A stretch of 64,000 nucleotides of DNA from Macrocystis pyrifera (GCA_031763025.1 JASSKH010000001.1:25892118-25956117); one strand, 5' to 3'; shown: positions 14,524-24,960, counted from the stretch's first letter. Numbers and translations: made by a program. The notes: generated from the sequence alone by a model not told the origin.

Positions 14524-15638
14524 CCCCCTGCTCCCGCTCCCGCTCTCTCCCGCCTCCTCCTCAGGCAAACGCCATCCACAGGCACAGGCTCGACTTCGTG
14601 CGGCGGCAGACAGCAGAGGAGGTGAACACTAACTTTTGTAGTATCGTCGTGTGACCTGTATAGGCAGCTTTATACAGCTAGTCCTGCGTGTCTAGGGGTT
14701 TCTTGGTTTCAGGCAGGGGACTGGGGGGGGAGGGGGTGTACTCATGTCATTCATGGGGCGTAGTCGTATGACCATAGACCCTCGCATCCCGACAATACCG
14801 GCAACACGCCGGGTCTTCATCAACTAGGGGAGGAAGGGGGCGCGGGGGGATAGTCACTATTACGGTATGCAGTTATGCCTGCCTGTCTAGCAGGGAGGAG
14901 GTGGAGGGATGAGGGGGGGCATAGAGGGGGTGCTTCGACTCCCTGCCGCATGTACACCCGTTGTAATGCTGCCTCTACTTGCTGACGCTGCCTCTACCCT
15001 CAAAGTCGTTGCCTCTACCCTACGCTCCCCGTCACTGCTCCCGCTCCCGTCTAGCCTACGGCCCTCTCTCGCTGCTATCGTTGCACCTACGCTACGACCC
15101 CGCAGCACCACCATCGTTGCCTACCCCCACTCTACCCTACTCTACCGCCGCTGTCCTTTAACTCACCACCCCCCTCTTGCTCCGTCTCGAACGCGATGCG
15201 TGGTCAATGGTCAAGTAACTAAGGCAAGCAAAAAAGTATGCCCCCCCTCTTGGCTATTGCCCGAGCAGGCGTCCGCTCCGCTTGACGGCCGAAATGCCGC
15301 GGCGTACGTTATGTACCTATATAAGAGCATTATCTTGAATTATATTTAGGCCTATCTAGACCTACCCATTTGGTATCCCCCCCGACCCCCGCCCCCCCCC
15401 CCCTACCCTACCCTACCTTACCTTACCCTACCCTACCCTACCCTACTGCCTCTACCCCTCAACTCACCACAACCCTTCTCGTGATTGTCCTAGCAGGCTT
15501 CAATCCCCTTTGACGGTGGCAGTGCCGCAGCGTACCAGAAATAATTGTATCATCTACTGTAGCACTATCTCTTGGCCTATCTAGGCTTTACCCCATTCGA
15601 TAGGTCCCCCCCCCCCCCCCTAAACTAGCCTCTCCACT

Positions 15639-15675
<37 letters not shown>

Positions 15676-18108
15676 CCACCGCCACCGCCACCGCCACCGC
15701 CCCACCCTACCTTACCCTACTGCTACTGCTGCTGCTGCTGCGACTGCTGTACACAAACATGAGTAGTGGCAGTCGAAAGAACGGACAAGAACGAAACAGA
15801 AAACGACACCGGCGTTATAAGAAAAAATGGCTTCTCGTGTCCTATTTGCCCCGATGGTCTCAACCTCAACTCGCTATGTACGCCCTTGCACCGGCAGGCG
15901 GCGGCACCCTTCGACGGTCGCAGCGCCGCGGCGTACGCCAAGTACATCGACGCTAAGAACCAGGACAGGGACCTGTACGAGCAGGAGAAGCTGTCGACGG
16001 AGCGCTACTTAAGGAGGCATTACTCCGTGTGGATGTACTTCCCCCACGTCGAGCTGCTGTTCCTGCTCTTGACCTACCAGGGGGCGTCGGCCGCGGAGGC
16101 GCGCCTTATCTACACCGGGTGCTTCCCTCTCGTGGTGCTTGGCCTGTGCGCGCTGGTGAGGGGTGGGGATGGGAGGGATGGGGGGGGGGGGGGGGGGGGG
16201 GGGGGTGGCAGGGAATGGGAGGGAGGGATGGGGGAGGGGAGGGAGGGAGGGGATAGGAGGGGGTGGAGAGAGGGGATTGGACGGAAGGGGAGGAAATGGG
16301 AGGGAAAGGGAGGGAAGGGGTGGGGGGGAGGGGGTGGGGAGAGAGAGATGGGGATGGGGAGGGGAGCGAGGGAGGGATGGAGGGATGGTTTGGGGTGGGG
16401 TGAGGTGGGGGAGGGATGGGAGGGGGGGAGGGAGGGAGGGAGGGAGGGAGGGGGGATGGGGGTGCGAGGGGAAATTTACGTACTCTCGGGCGTCATTATT
16501 GGGATGGGTTGAGAGGGTGTGATCGTAGCTGCGCACAGTGTGCATGCTTCCACGCGAAGTATACATTTTGACGCAGTTTTGAACGGAGGGATGGGGAGGG
16601 ATGGGAGGGATCGAGGGAGGGACGGATGGGGGCGGAAGGCAGAGGGGGGGGGGGGGGTATGGGGGGGTGGGAGGGTGGGAGGGTTGGAGTGGTGGGGGGG
16701 GGGGGGAGGGAGGGGAGGGGGGGGGGCGGAAGGGGCAGAGGGGGAAGGGAGGGAAGAGACAGAGGGAGGGAGGGAGGAAAATGATCGGTTTGTCCGTAGA
16801 TGCAGCGGTTATGGCTTCCGCAACCTCAGTAACAGGCTTTTTTTATACGGGAATCTGGCCGGTGCTTGACGCGTGCGCTCTGCTGAGAGAGGGGTGGGGG
16901 GGGGACTGGTGGTTTGTCCTCGGACGAAGTTACGGCCGACGCAAGCGCAGTAACGGACTAAGCGATGGTCAACTAGTAAACGTAGTTAGGCTTGTCGTCG
17001 GAGATGTTGGCCAGTGTTCGGCCTGTGAGGGGAGGGGGAGGAGGGAGGGAGGCAGATAGTGGAGGGATGTTTATTTTTTTCGTTTAGCCGTCTGCCCCTA
17101 TTAATAGTGGGGAGGCGAAGCACACATGAGTCGTACATGGTATACCTGGTATTTGTTTTTCCAGTCCATCTACCAGGTACATGAACTGCACCGTGTGGAG
17201 CCGTATTGACTCGAATCCCTCATCCTTAATGCCTCACTTGCTGACGCCGTCGCCGCCGACCCTGCTCCCGCTGCCGCGCCCCCCCCCTCCCCCCGCCCCG
17301 ACCTTTTTTTGTTTCTATTTCTTTGGTTCGGGTCGCGTGACTGTCTTCCCCTTCCCGATTTTGGGGGGCAAAAAAAACCAAGCAGGTCGTTTTCCCGTTG
17401 CTGATGTTCGTCTACGTGAACCGCATCGTGTGGAGCCGTTTGTGCACGGAACGCTCCCCCGTGCTCTTCACGCCGCACCCGAACGCTCGGAGAGGCTGCT
17501 GCCTCTTCAACGCGTGCAGGTGCGTGTCTGCACAATGGCTTTGTATACCGATGTCTGCAATGGCTTTGTATACCGATCGAGCGTTTTTTTTTTTTTTTTC
17601 TGGTACACGTTACATGGCATGTGACATGCGGTAAGGTGGTTTAAAACATAGGGATATCTAGTTTACGGGTATCTGGCACCCAGGTATCTGTAGAATCGTT
17701 TGTATTTGGTACGTACGTACGTAACGTACGTACTTCTGTTACATTGGTATATGGTACCTGGTTGTATTCGTTGTTTGTTATCTTTGTTGTCGTTTTCTGT
17801 GGTGTTTGTTGTTGCACTGTAGTTATTGCTTGGTGAGGGTGTCATTTTCAATGTTTGTTCTGCTTATTTCGTCTCGACAGGGGCATCTGCGGGGCTTGGA
17901 GGACCGGCTCTTCCATGCTATCGTGGGCGGACAAGGGCCAGTGGGTTTCCAAGAACGACGAGGCGGTTGACCTAGACAGCCGTAAGTTCCGGATAGGCTT
18001 CGAGCCGCTTTTCGTGGACTACACGCAGAGGGGCACCCTCTACGTGACCTTCTTGCTCTTCGAGTGGATCGCCTTCGGACTTATCGCCGGTGAGAGAGGG
18101 AGATGGAA

Positions 18109-18154
<46 letters not shown>

Positions 18155-21100
18155 TTGGTGGGTGGGGGGAGGGGGGGGGTGGGGGGGGGGGGGGGAGGGA
18201 GGGGGGGGGGGGGGGAGAGGGGAGGGGGGAGGGGGAGGGGGGGGGGATGGGGGAGGGGGGGGGTGGGGGGGGGGGGAGGGGAGAGAGGGAGAGGCGGATA
18301 TATGCACAGAAGGTTAAGACGTACACGTATAGACAGGGGGTGGGGGGATGTACTCATGTTATGCATGACCGAAGTTTTATGGCCATAAGAGGGGGTGGGG
18401 GGAGGCAAGAGAGAAGAGTCATCTGGGCGGGGGGGGAGGGGGGGAGGGTGAGACAGAGGGGGGGAGAGGCGGATGTATGTACAGATAGAGGTTAAGATGT
18501 ACATGCATAGAGATAGGGGGGGTGGGGGTTGGGTGGGGGGGGGGGGTTGTGTACTCATGTTACGCATGACCGTAGTCGTATTACCATAAGAGAGAGGGGG
18601 GGGTGGGGGGGCAGAGAGAGAGGAGCCATCTCTCTCTTGCGTGAATAACCGAGTTTTGTTCGCTCGCGTTCTTCCGGCAGTGTTGAATGACCCGCCCTCC
18701 CCCCCCCCCCCCCCCCCCCCCCCCTCCCTTCGTTTTCCTCTGTCTCCCGCCCCCTTCCTCATCGGGAAATCCTGTGTCCTTGCATTCGTTTGTTCGGCGG
18801 TGTTGTTTTGTTTTTTTTCGGTGCCAGGTCTGGTGACGAACGGCACCATCCAGACGAGCTTGATCTGCTTGATCTACGTGATGGACCTGATTATCCTGAT
18901 CTGCCTCCAACCGTTCTCCAATTCGATCATCCAATGCGTCACCACCATGACGGTGAGCGAGGACGAAGAAAACAGGGCAGACCGTCGGTATGCGGCATTT
19001 AGTACCGACGGAATAACCACCACCCCAGGAAAAACTCATCGCACCGCCCGCGGAAATAGACGGGGGGTAATCAACAATTGAGTATTTTTACCTGGTGATT
19101 GTTCACTCTCGTCAATGGATTGGTGTATCAATTGCACTTCATTTTTTTTTTTTTCTGGGGCAGGTGCTGGCGGATGCTCTGACGCTGGGACTGATGGTCT
19201 ATGCCTCGGTGCTGGAACCGGAAGATTCGGTAGACTCGGACAAGCTGGACTTGATCTACACGGGGGCTCTGCTAATCCAGGTTCGGTTTGTGTTCGTTTG
19301 TGTGTTAGGCTGTCCGTTTGTTCTTACTTGGTTAGTCGTGGTTAGTGTGTTTACTTTTATTATTTTTAGTATTACGGGGGGACCATAGTGAATAGGATCA
19401 GATATTGTTAGTAAAAATAGCGAAATGAAATGCATTGTTTTTTGTGTGCACCGTAGGTCCTATCCCGTAATAGTCTGTTGGTCTGCTTGTTCTGGTCTTT
19501 TGCTCTGTGTACATGGCGATACAAAATTTCGGGGATGTTGAATCAAATTTCGAGTACATAGTCTTCTGTTTTCAAGCACGTTTCCCTTTTTTCGTGTCTG
19601 CTGTCCTGTATACCCCCCCCCCCCTAACTCCTCCTTAACTCTTCCGCCTCTCCCCCCCCCCCCTCACGCTCTCTCGAGCAGACGCTGACGATCATTTTCT
19701 TCGTCGTGCCTTTATACCTGGACGCGTTCATCACCGTCATCGGCACCATCTGCACCAAGGCCGGTGAATTGCTAAAGGGAAAGACTAAGAAGTCTAAGGT
19801 AAGAAGTTGCCCTGCTTACTACCCCCCCCCCCTCCCTCCTCTACTCGCTCTGTCTCTATCTGTCTGTCTATGTGTGTCTGTCTCTCTTCCCGCTGACTCA
19901 CCCACCCCTGACTTTCCATTATGTGCATGTATATTTTCATTGTGGCCCACTTCCATACGAGTATACATTCGTGGTCTCTCTTTTATCGTACTTATGTTTT
20001 TTTTTTTTTCTGTTGTGTCTTTCCGCTCTTCCCAGACTCTCATCAGGGGATCGTGGGACGAAACCATGTGGATCTTCTTCGCTCTCGTGCGGGAGAACTT
20101 TATCGGTGAGATTAGCGGTTTGCAAAGAGTAGACGGCGACGGCAAGACTAGAAACGACCAATGGCATTCCGACCGAAAGTACCGACCGACCGATATACCA
20201 ACCGACCGATTCGCTGACCCCGACGGAAAGACAAGGAACAACCGAGAACAATTCGACCGATTTACCGTACCGACCGATCCGATCCGACCGACCAATATAC
20301 CAACCGACCGATCTGCTGACCGCGACGGATTTACTAGGAACGACCAATAATAATCCGACTGAACTACCGACCGACCGATAGCTGAGCGCGACGGAAATAC
20401 TAGGAACGACCAATATTATTCCGACTGGAGTACCGACCGACTAATTGCTGACCGCGACGGAAATAGTAGGAACGGCGACATTTCAAATTAAGTACCGACC
20501 GACCACTTCGACCGACCGATCTACCTACCGACCGACTGATATGCCGACTAATCGATCTACCGACCGACGGATATACCAACTGACTGATACATGGGCTTGT
20601 ATCCATGACAGTCTATGCTCGCAATTATTTCGGCATAATTGGGGGCATGAAACTATCTTCACTGAGTATAATTTGTTTTTTTTTTCGGGGGGAGGGTGGA
20701 GATTTTCGAGCACAGGCAGCATAATTGGGGGCAAACATTATAGTACAATTGCTTTATGTTCCTTTTTCCACAAAATAATACAACCAAGAATTATAAGCAG
20801 AATAACATGAATAAGACTACTGGTATAGCCACCAACCGATATGTCAACCGACCGTTATTTATCGACCATCTATGAGGCAATCGAGTGGCCAACCGATGCA
20901 CCAACCGACCTATACACCAACGGAGTTTCTGCTGACCGACCCATCTACCGACCTTTTTAAACCGACCGTTAGCCTACCGACTTATCTGTGGAGTGACTGA
21001 TCGTCATGCACCGACCGACCGCCATGTCGACCGACCGGCCGATCGATCGACCGACGGACCGCACGTATGTACGCAAAATACGTTATGTTTTTCGTCGCTT

Positions 21101-23931
21101 GCATTATCTGTGTGTGTCTCTCTCTTTCATGCGCACTTTCTCATGACGCTCTCTCTGCCTCGCGCTTTTCTCTTTTCGCCTGCACCTCTGCTTTCTGTCG
21201 TTTGCTCTGTTTGTTCGTTTGTGTGTTTTCTGGTTTTTCGGTTCGTTGGTTGGTCAGGCTGCGTCAAGTCCACCTGGAAGGGCCCCTCGTACAACCCTAC
21301 CGCTAACGCTCAACGCGTACTGCGCCGACGGTCCACTTTGCTGCACCGTGAGTCTCGGGGGGGAAAACAAGGGGGGTATTGAACCGCCCGCGCCGCGCAC
21401 AGGTTTCGCCTCTCCCAATCACAGAATGGCAAAGCACAGCACCCCAAAGCACAGCACCGCAAAGCACCCCAAAGCACAGCACCGCAAGGCACCCCAAACC
21501 GCCGCATAGCACCGCACCCAGTTACTTTTCGACCGTGACTGTGAAATCGGCTTTTTCATTACCCTTTTTTTTACTGCCACTACGAAAAAACCCACACTAA
21601 TTCCAAGTGTTTTGCTCCCCAAAAACGGGAATGCAGTTCTAAAGGGGTTACTCAATAATGCACCTTGATGCCTGACTTCTGTACTTTTCCTCGTGTGTAT
21701 ACGTCGAAGTAAGTATATAGCAGAGCTGTTGACGGGTCGGGTCAAACCTCCCGGGTCAGGTCGGATCGGGCAAGGGTGGCCCGACCCGACCCGTGAGAAT
21801 TTGAAAACCTCCTGGCCCCGACCCGACCCGACCCGACCCGACCCGTGATATTTCAAAAGCTTCCTGGCTCCTGACCCGACCCGAGGGTCCGGTCGTGACC
21901 TTTGAAGAGCCCTGGTATATTTGTATTTAAAAGTGCACCATGCGACTAAATATGCAGTCTTGCCAAAAAAAAAAAAATCCCTCTAGCTATACTTGGGAGG
22001 ATGCGTCCAAGAGCACACTGGGTTTAGAGTTGCAGGGACACTCTACTTGGATTTAGAGTTGAGTAGTTGCAGCAGTTTCTAGCGGGGCTAAGTATGCGAG
22101 CGTTTGACCCCACCCCCCCGCTGTCATCCTTATGCAAGAAAGCCCGCCTCACAAGCGGTTCTTGGCAGGATGCAGCTCACCCTTCGTACGACTCGATCAA
22201 CGCCTCACGGCGGTTCGCGCTTGATGCAAGCAATGTCTGTTTGGTCGGTGAAAATCCGACGTGCTCCGTCCCGGCATTACAGGGAGGCGAGGTTCTGTGG
22301 TCATACGACTATGGCCATACATGATAATGAGTACCCCCCGCCCCCCCCGGCCCGTCCTCACCCTCGACGTGCACTGAGTTTTGATGGAATAAAAACGCCG
22401 ATTCTTATGCATGTATTGCGTACTGGTACCTCGAGGTTTTCCACCCAGGGTTGGCGTGGCACGTCCCGCTGGATAGACCACTTTTCACAAGTCATGCCAG
22501 GATTATAACGAAATGAACTTTCTGGGGGGTGGGAAATCGCCCCCCTCCTCGAACGATTATCGCAACGAAAACTATTTAGCGTGTTGAAAGCGGTCTACTG
22601 TTTTTTTTTCCCGTATTTTATGATAGAAGCGTAACATCAGCGGTCGCCGTTAAGGCCAACGAACTTTGGAGTTTATTATTTTCGGATCGCTCGCAATGAG
22701 AAAAACGTGGTTTCTCGTCTTTTTCGTCCCGTCGTGTTGTTATTGACAAGCTGAACTCGGATCGTTAGCGCGGTGAATTCGTTTGTGCGAGTTTTTTTGT
22801 TTCTCTCTCGCGCGCCGTCTCTTGACGCGATGCGCCATGCCGTGTTTCGTGCCGTGCCGCGTGGCTTGCTTCCCCCTTTTTGTTCTCCGCCCGAACTCTT
22901 GCCCTTCTCAAACAGCCATCGATGAGAGCGGGTCCGAGGAAGAGGTAGAGAACCCCGGGTTCGGCAAGCGGCCGCGGCAAGTGAGACCGACCCAGGCTCC
23001 TACCGCTAGACGCTCTTATCACGTGTCATCGAGGTCAGTACCCCTCTCCCACTTCGGTACCAGCTTTATATGGAACGCACGCATGCCACGGTAGGATTTG
23101 CCTTGCAGGGGCATCACCTAATATTTCTGATGCTCCTCACTTGATAATAGTACGGGAGCTCCAGGCCCCACCCAAAAATTGGAGTCAAGTGAAGAGCTAA
23201 AAGTGCAGCCCGACGAACACTGTCCTAAGCTACTGCTGTAGGTACATAACGAACAATACTGTAATAATCATCATGGTTTTCCACCAATATTGGGTGAACC
23301 TTTTTAGGACTGCAGTCCGGTTTTGGGGACAAATTGCTTCGGATTTGAATGGTTTGTCCGCAAAACGGGCCTGCTGTCCCACAAGGATTAAGAGAGCCCG
23401 GTCAGTCCCAGTGACATTTTTTGCCTAAAAAAGGTACAGTACCCATATCGTAGCACGAGTCCACGGTACATCATGGCGAGGTACACCAATATACGGTACA
23501 TCGATTAGGCCCTTCAGGACTGCAGTCCTGTTGTGGGGACAAAAACACTCGGGAATTATGGTATTACGGGGGTCCATAGTTAACAGGACCTATAGTATAG
23601 ATAAAAACCTATATATTTACCTATTTTTACTAACAAAATTTGGTCCCGTTAACTATGGACTCCCGTGATAGTGTTTCGATTTCTGTACAGTACGCTACTG
23701 TAAGTAAAAGGGTTAAGGTACGGTACGTTGTGATACCGTACCATTGTGACGCGGCATGTTCCCTGTTTTTCCGTCTTCCCATGTACAAAACAATTAAACT
23801 CGCCTCACGGCGCCTCGCGCTCGGTGCAAGCAATATCTTCCTGATCGGTATAACCCGGCGTGCTCCGTATGGGCGTTGTAGAGATGCGAGGGTCTATGGT
23901 CATATGACTACGGCCATGCGTGAGATCGAGT

Positions 23932-23967
<36 letters not shown>

Positions 23968-24532
23968 CCTCCGCCCTCTCTCCCCAATCATCTTTTCGCT
24001 CTGTTCACCGTGTTCCGCGTACTCCGCGTACTTTCGTTTTTCTTCTCAAGAACCGTTTTTTTTTTCGGATCGTTCCCGGGTGGTGTCAAACCTCACGGTT
24101 CAGGTCGGGTAGGGTCCAGTAAGGGTGGCCCGACCCGTGAAAGTTTGAATATCCTCCCGACCGAACCCGACCCGACCCGTGAGATTTCGAAAACTTGCTG
24201 ACCCAACCCGCGAGTCGGGTCACGACATCCATGAAGAGCCTTTTTTTTTTTTTAGGCGCGTGAGATATGGAGCTCCTTGTGTTGGGGAAAGTGAGAAAAG
24301 GTTGGCAATCTCTCTTTACCATATGGTGACCTCGTCTCTTCTCTTGCTCCCCCCCCCCCCCCCAAAAAAAAGAAGCAACACTCTCCAGGACTTCTCGGAC
24401 CACGAACCAAGCGAAAGGATGGAGGGGGGGTCGATGCAGCGCAGAGGTAGCGCCAACAGCAGCAGCGGCTTATCCCGGGGCCCTTCGACGTACAGCAGGT
24501 TAGCGAGCCCCGTTAGTGAGCCCCCTTGGTGA
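7199..24532 (+). CDS. Signal-peptide, mucin-like stalk, multi-pass membrane protein (gene A)
   Basis: The role is unknown; the layout is that of a cell-surface receptor or sensor. I read 16 exons: 7199-7372, 7932-9026, 10922-11924, 12677-12823, 13478-13615, 14565-14621, 15898-16155, 17386-17519, 17881-18089, 18828-18952, 19164-19280, 19682-19798, 20036-20105, 21258-21347, 22916-22980 and 24389-24532. Every intron is GT-AG and the phases agree across all junctions, including the non-zero ones, which is strong support. The product is about 1,314 residues: signal peptide (1-35), acidic/Gly/Ser region (59-423), Thr/Pro/Ala stalk (424-758), about seven membrane helices (760-1215) and a Ser/Glu-rich tail. 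The start was chosen because it begins a hydrophobic leader after two Arg. The membrane part recalls the TRP-like C-terminal region of large Cys-rich surface proteins of protists, from memory only. Exon 3 needs two single-base corrections in C/G runs. Confidence 0.75.
7932..9026 (+). other. Gene A exon 2: acidic, Gly/Ser-rich region
   Basis: 365 codons, phase 0 at both ends, from ATGCAG|GCGCCG to ATGCAG|GTAAGG. Four Cys lie within the first 45 residues (PCSL, KPCLL, KCLKC); the rest is low complexity, with Glu runs, a Gln run, an Ala run and Ser/Gly blocks. It is probably a disordered ectodomain. The long open frame on the opposite strand is a shadow of its GC-rich codons. Confidence 0.7.
9085..9137. 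repeat. Poly-G run (poly-C tail of the LINE copy)
   Basis: About 40 uninterrupted G on the + strand, adjoining CGTACTCACTTG. It is the 3' poly-C tail of the minus-strand LINE fragment. Confidence 0.8.
9138..10352 (-). mobile_element. LINE fragment, reverse-transcriptase C-terminal part, in gene A intron 2
   Basis: Read on the minus strand from 10352 down to a poly-C tail (the G run at 9095-9137 on the + strand). Recognisable pieces are EYTRKWRVMANVKKCAVVV and LPIVDQYTYLGVESS (palm/thumb side of a LINE reverse transcriptase), RLPAIVDRAVWEKVTKGRAG, and [18 protein letters not shown] followed by a CxC-x7-H-x4-C zinc motif ([17 protein letters not shown]). The element is 5'-truncated and spread over at least three frames with internal stops, so it is inactive. 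The endonuclease and catalytic core are absent. A second copy lies at 60286-60852. Confidence 0.85.
10922..11924 (+). other. Gene A exon 3: Thr/Pro/Ala stalk
   Basis: From CGCACAG|GAAGTG to GGGCTG|GTGAGT, about 335 residues, over half Thr, Ala, Ser or Pro, as in O-glycosylated stalks. The frame slips at two points, near 10970-10974 (C run) and near 11335-11345 (CCCGGGG); adding one base at each restores the same Thr/Pro-rich composition, so these look like base-calling losses. The stalk leads straight into the membrane domain. Confidence 0.65.
11931..11972 (+). repeat. GTT triplet run in gene A intron 3
   Basis: About 13 GTT units directly downstream of the exon 3 donor. Intronic; no coding role. 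Confidence 0.85.
11986..12062. mobile_element. Degenerate hairpin MITE, family 2
   Basis: TACCGCTCTGAGTGGAA at the left and TTTCAGTCCAGAGCGATA at the right are inverted repeats of the family seen better at 58615-58697. It lies in gene A intron 3. Confidence 0.45.
12408..12655 (+). repeat. ACCCT/GATCCT pentamer-rich array
   Basis: A degenerate array of CCCTA, CCTGA and TCCTA pentamers just upstream of exon 4 of gene A. A related run lies at 15405-15460. It resembles telomere repeat only superficially: the unit is five bases and imperfect. Confidence 0.75.
12950..13215 (+). repeat. GCTTGCTAGCCTGC simple array
   Basis: Repeated GCTTGCT, GCTAGC and TAGCCTGC words fill most of gene A intron 4. 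No regular long unit is visible. Confidence 0.75.
13845..13949. mobile_element. MITE family 1 copy (TA target)
   Basis: A 105-bp hairpin element beginning CTACGGGGGACCATAGTAAA and ending TTTACTATAGTCTCCCGTAA, flanked by TA on both sides. The centre carries GTAAAAATAGG. It lies in gene A intron 5. Seven copies occur in the window. Confidence 0.85.
14736..14822 (-). mobile_element. SINE-like element, tail part
   Basis: On the minus strand this reads into ...GTATGACCATAG..., the conserved tail of the poly-C SINE family, ending GAGTAC followed by C-rich sequence. It is 5'-truncated. Confidence 0.7.
15110..15610 (+). repeat. Two decayed duplicates of the 5' part of gene A exon 7
   Basis: The true exon 7 start (15898) encodes AAAPFDGRSAAAYAKY. 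Two upstream copies follow AG dinucleotides: one at about 15268 encoding ASAPLDGRNAAAYVMY and one at about 15496 encoding ASIPFDGGSAAAYQK then a stop. The following intronic bases (CCTATCTAG, CCCATT, poly-C) are also shared between the two copies, so whole border segments were duplicated in tandem. Both lose the exon frame soon after and are probably non-functional. Confidence 0.75.
15178..15246 (+). mobile_element. LINE tail fragment
   Basis: GCTCCGTCTCGAACGCGATG through CTAAGGCAAGCAAAAAAGTA and a C run: only the last ~70 bases of the LINE family with its poly-C tail. Confidence 0.75.
16180..16480 (+). repeat. G-rich low-complexity block in gene A intron 7
   Basis: A long G run (about 16181-16205) followed by GGGA/GGAGGGAG repeats. 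A similar block follows at 16580-16780. There is no coding evidence. Confidence 0.8.
17166..17215 (+). repeat. Decayed duplicate of gene A exon 8 start
   Basis: ATGAACTGCACCGTGTGGAG at 17180 matches GTGAACCGCATCGTGTGGAG of the true exon 8 (17386-17519), at the same offset from an upstream CAG. The copy carries TACCAGGTA where the true exon has a single TA. Confidence 0.7.
18110..18592. repeat. G-rich block with two short SINE tails, gene A intron 9
   Basis: A run of about 35 G at 18113-18150, then irregular G-rich sequence. Short minus-strand SINE tail remnants occur at about 18353-18392 and 18549-18592 (GTACTCATGTTA-GCATGACC). The two lie in near-duplicate ~190-bp segments, each carrying GGCGGATxTATGxACAGA. 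Confidence 0.7.
19372..19470. mobile_element. MITE family 1 copy
   Basis: Starts TTACGGGGGGACCATAGTGA after TA and ends TCCTATCCCGTAA before TA. Slightly shorter than the others; in gene A intron 11. Confidence 0.8.
20150..21070 (+). repeat. CCGACCGA-rich minisatellite in gene A intron 13
   Basis: Irregular units built from ACCGACCGA, GATATACCAACCGACCGAT, GACGGAAATACTAGGAACGA and CCAATA, mainly at 20150-20600 and 20820-21070, with an unrelated insert at about 20600-20820. It fills most of the intron between exons 13 and 14. Confidence 0.8.
21420..21515 (+). repeat. AAAGCACAGCACCCC short tandem array
   Basis: About six units of 10-15 bases alternating AAAGCAC, AGCACC and GCAAAGC, just after gene A exon 14. 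Intronic. Confidence 0.75.
21728..21910. mobile_element. GGGTC element, short copy
   Basis: Begins TGACGGGTCGGGTCAAACCT and ends GACCTTTGAAGAGCCCTGG, with CCCGACCCGACCC arrays between. The layout matches 24077-24240, so it is a dispersed unit rather than a local expansion. Confidence 0.6.
22141..22350 (+). mobile_element. SINE-like element with poly-C tail
   Basis: Contains GCCTCACGGCGGTTCGCGCT, GGTCGGTGAAAATCCGACG, GTGCTCCGTCCCGGCATTA and CATACGACTATGGCCATACA, ending ATGATAATGAGTACCCCCC. Nearly complete over the last ~210 bases; lies in gene A intron 14. Confidence 0.75.
23564..23668. mobile_element. MITE family 1 copy
   Basis: TTACGGGGGTCCATAGTTAA at the left, TTAACTATGGACTCCCGTGA at the right, flanked by TA. 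105 bp, with the typical CCTATTTTTACTAACAAAAT centre; in gene A intron 15. Confidence 0.85.
23806..23966 (+). mobile_element. SINE-like element with long poly-C tail
   Basis: CGCCTCACGGCGCCTCGCGC through GGCCATGCGTGAGATCGAGT then ACC and about 30 C. 5'-truncated copy in gene A intron 15. Confidence 0.75.
24077..24240. mobile_element. GGGTC element, short copy
   Basis: GGTGTCAAACCTCACGG and AAGGGTGGCCCGACCCGTGA at the left match the copy at 21728; the right end reads CATGAAGAGCC. In gene A intron 15, about 150 bp before the last exon. Confidence 0.6.
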
Positions 24533-24960
24533 GCCCGTATGTAGAGACGAGGTCCATCCGGCGTGGATGGCGTGGCGGAGGGGACACTGGGCATCGCACC
24601 TTGGGTTCGAATGAGACGACGCACAGCCTCGGTCTTAGACAGATGCCCTACCTACTACCTACCCCTTCCTCTTGCCCTTTTTTTTGGGCATCTGTTTGTT
24701 TTGATACTTGGGTGGCATGCGCGTGCTGTTTTTGTAAAGCGCGAGGCATCGTGTTACGCCCGCCCTCCCCCCCTCCTTCTCTCCCTCCGCCGCCCACGGT
24801 CTGGGCGTCTGGCGTGTTGTTACAGAAGCTTAAACCATCAACCGCCCGACGTAGAGGTAGCCAACCTCGAGTTTTTTTCTGCCGCTCGACTTCCGTGAAA
24901 GTTGTACTAATAGTGCTGCTTCGCACTGGGTTGACCGCGATTAATCAGTGTGACTTACTT

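Larger units (their letters stand above)
12677..20105 (+). other. Gene A exons 4-13: multi-pass membrane domain
   Basis: Ten small exons (57-258 bp) encode about 450 residues. Exon 4 has an aromatic segment (FQMQFVSLLRLLEANITRPF) ending in FFNCDDE. Hydrophobic helices follow: FLVFALLALLILVHILLV (exon 5), VELLFLLLTY and IYTGCFPLVVLGL running into FPLLMFVYV (exons 7-8), YVTFLLFEWIAFGLIAG (exon 9), LICLIYVMDLIILICL (exon 10), ALTLGLMVYAS (exon 11) and ALLIQ joined to TLTIIFFVVPLYLDAF (exons 11-12). I count about seven passes. Exon 13 (RGSWDETMWIFFALVREN) follows the last helix. The N-x-T site in exon 4 lies on the predicted outer side. Confidence 0.75.
21258..24532 (+). other. Gene A exons 14-16: cytoplasmic tail
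   Basis: Exons 21258-21347, 22916-22980 and 24389-24532 join in phase and end at TGA (24530-24532). The roughly 99-residue tail has a basic patch (QRVLRRRSTLL), an acidic patch (DESGSEEEVEN) and a Ser-rich end (SANSSSGLSRGPSTYSR), consistent with a regulated cytosolic tail. The function is unknown. Confidence 0.65.

Noticed and set aside
24600-24625. GGGTTCGAATG considered as a tRNA B box
   Set aside because: No matching A box, acceptor stem or cloverleaf around it.
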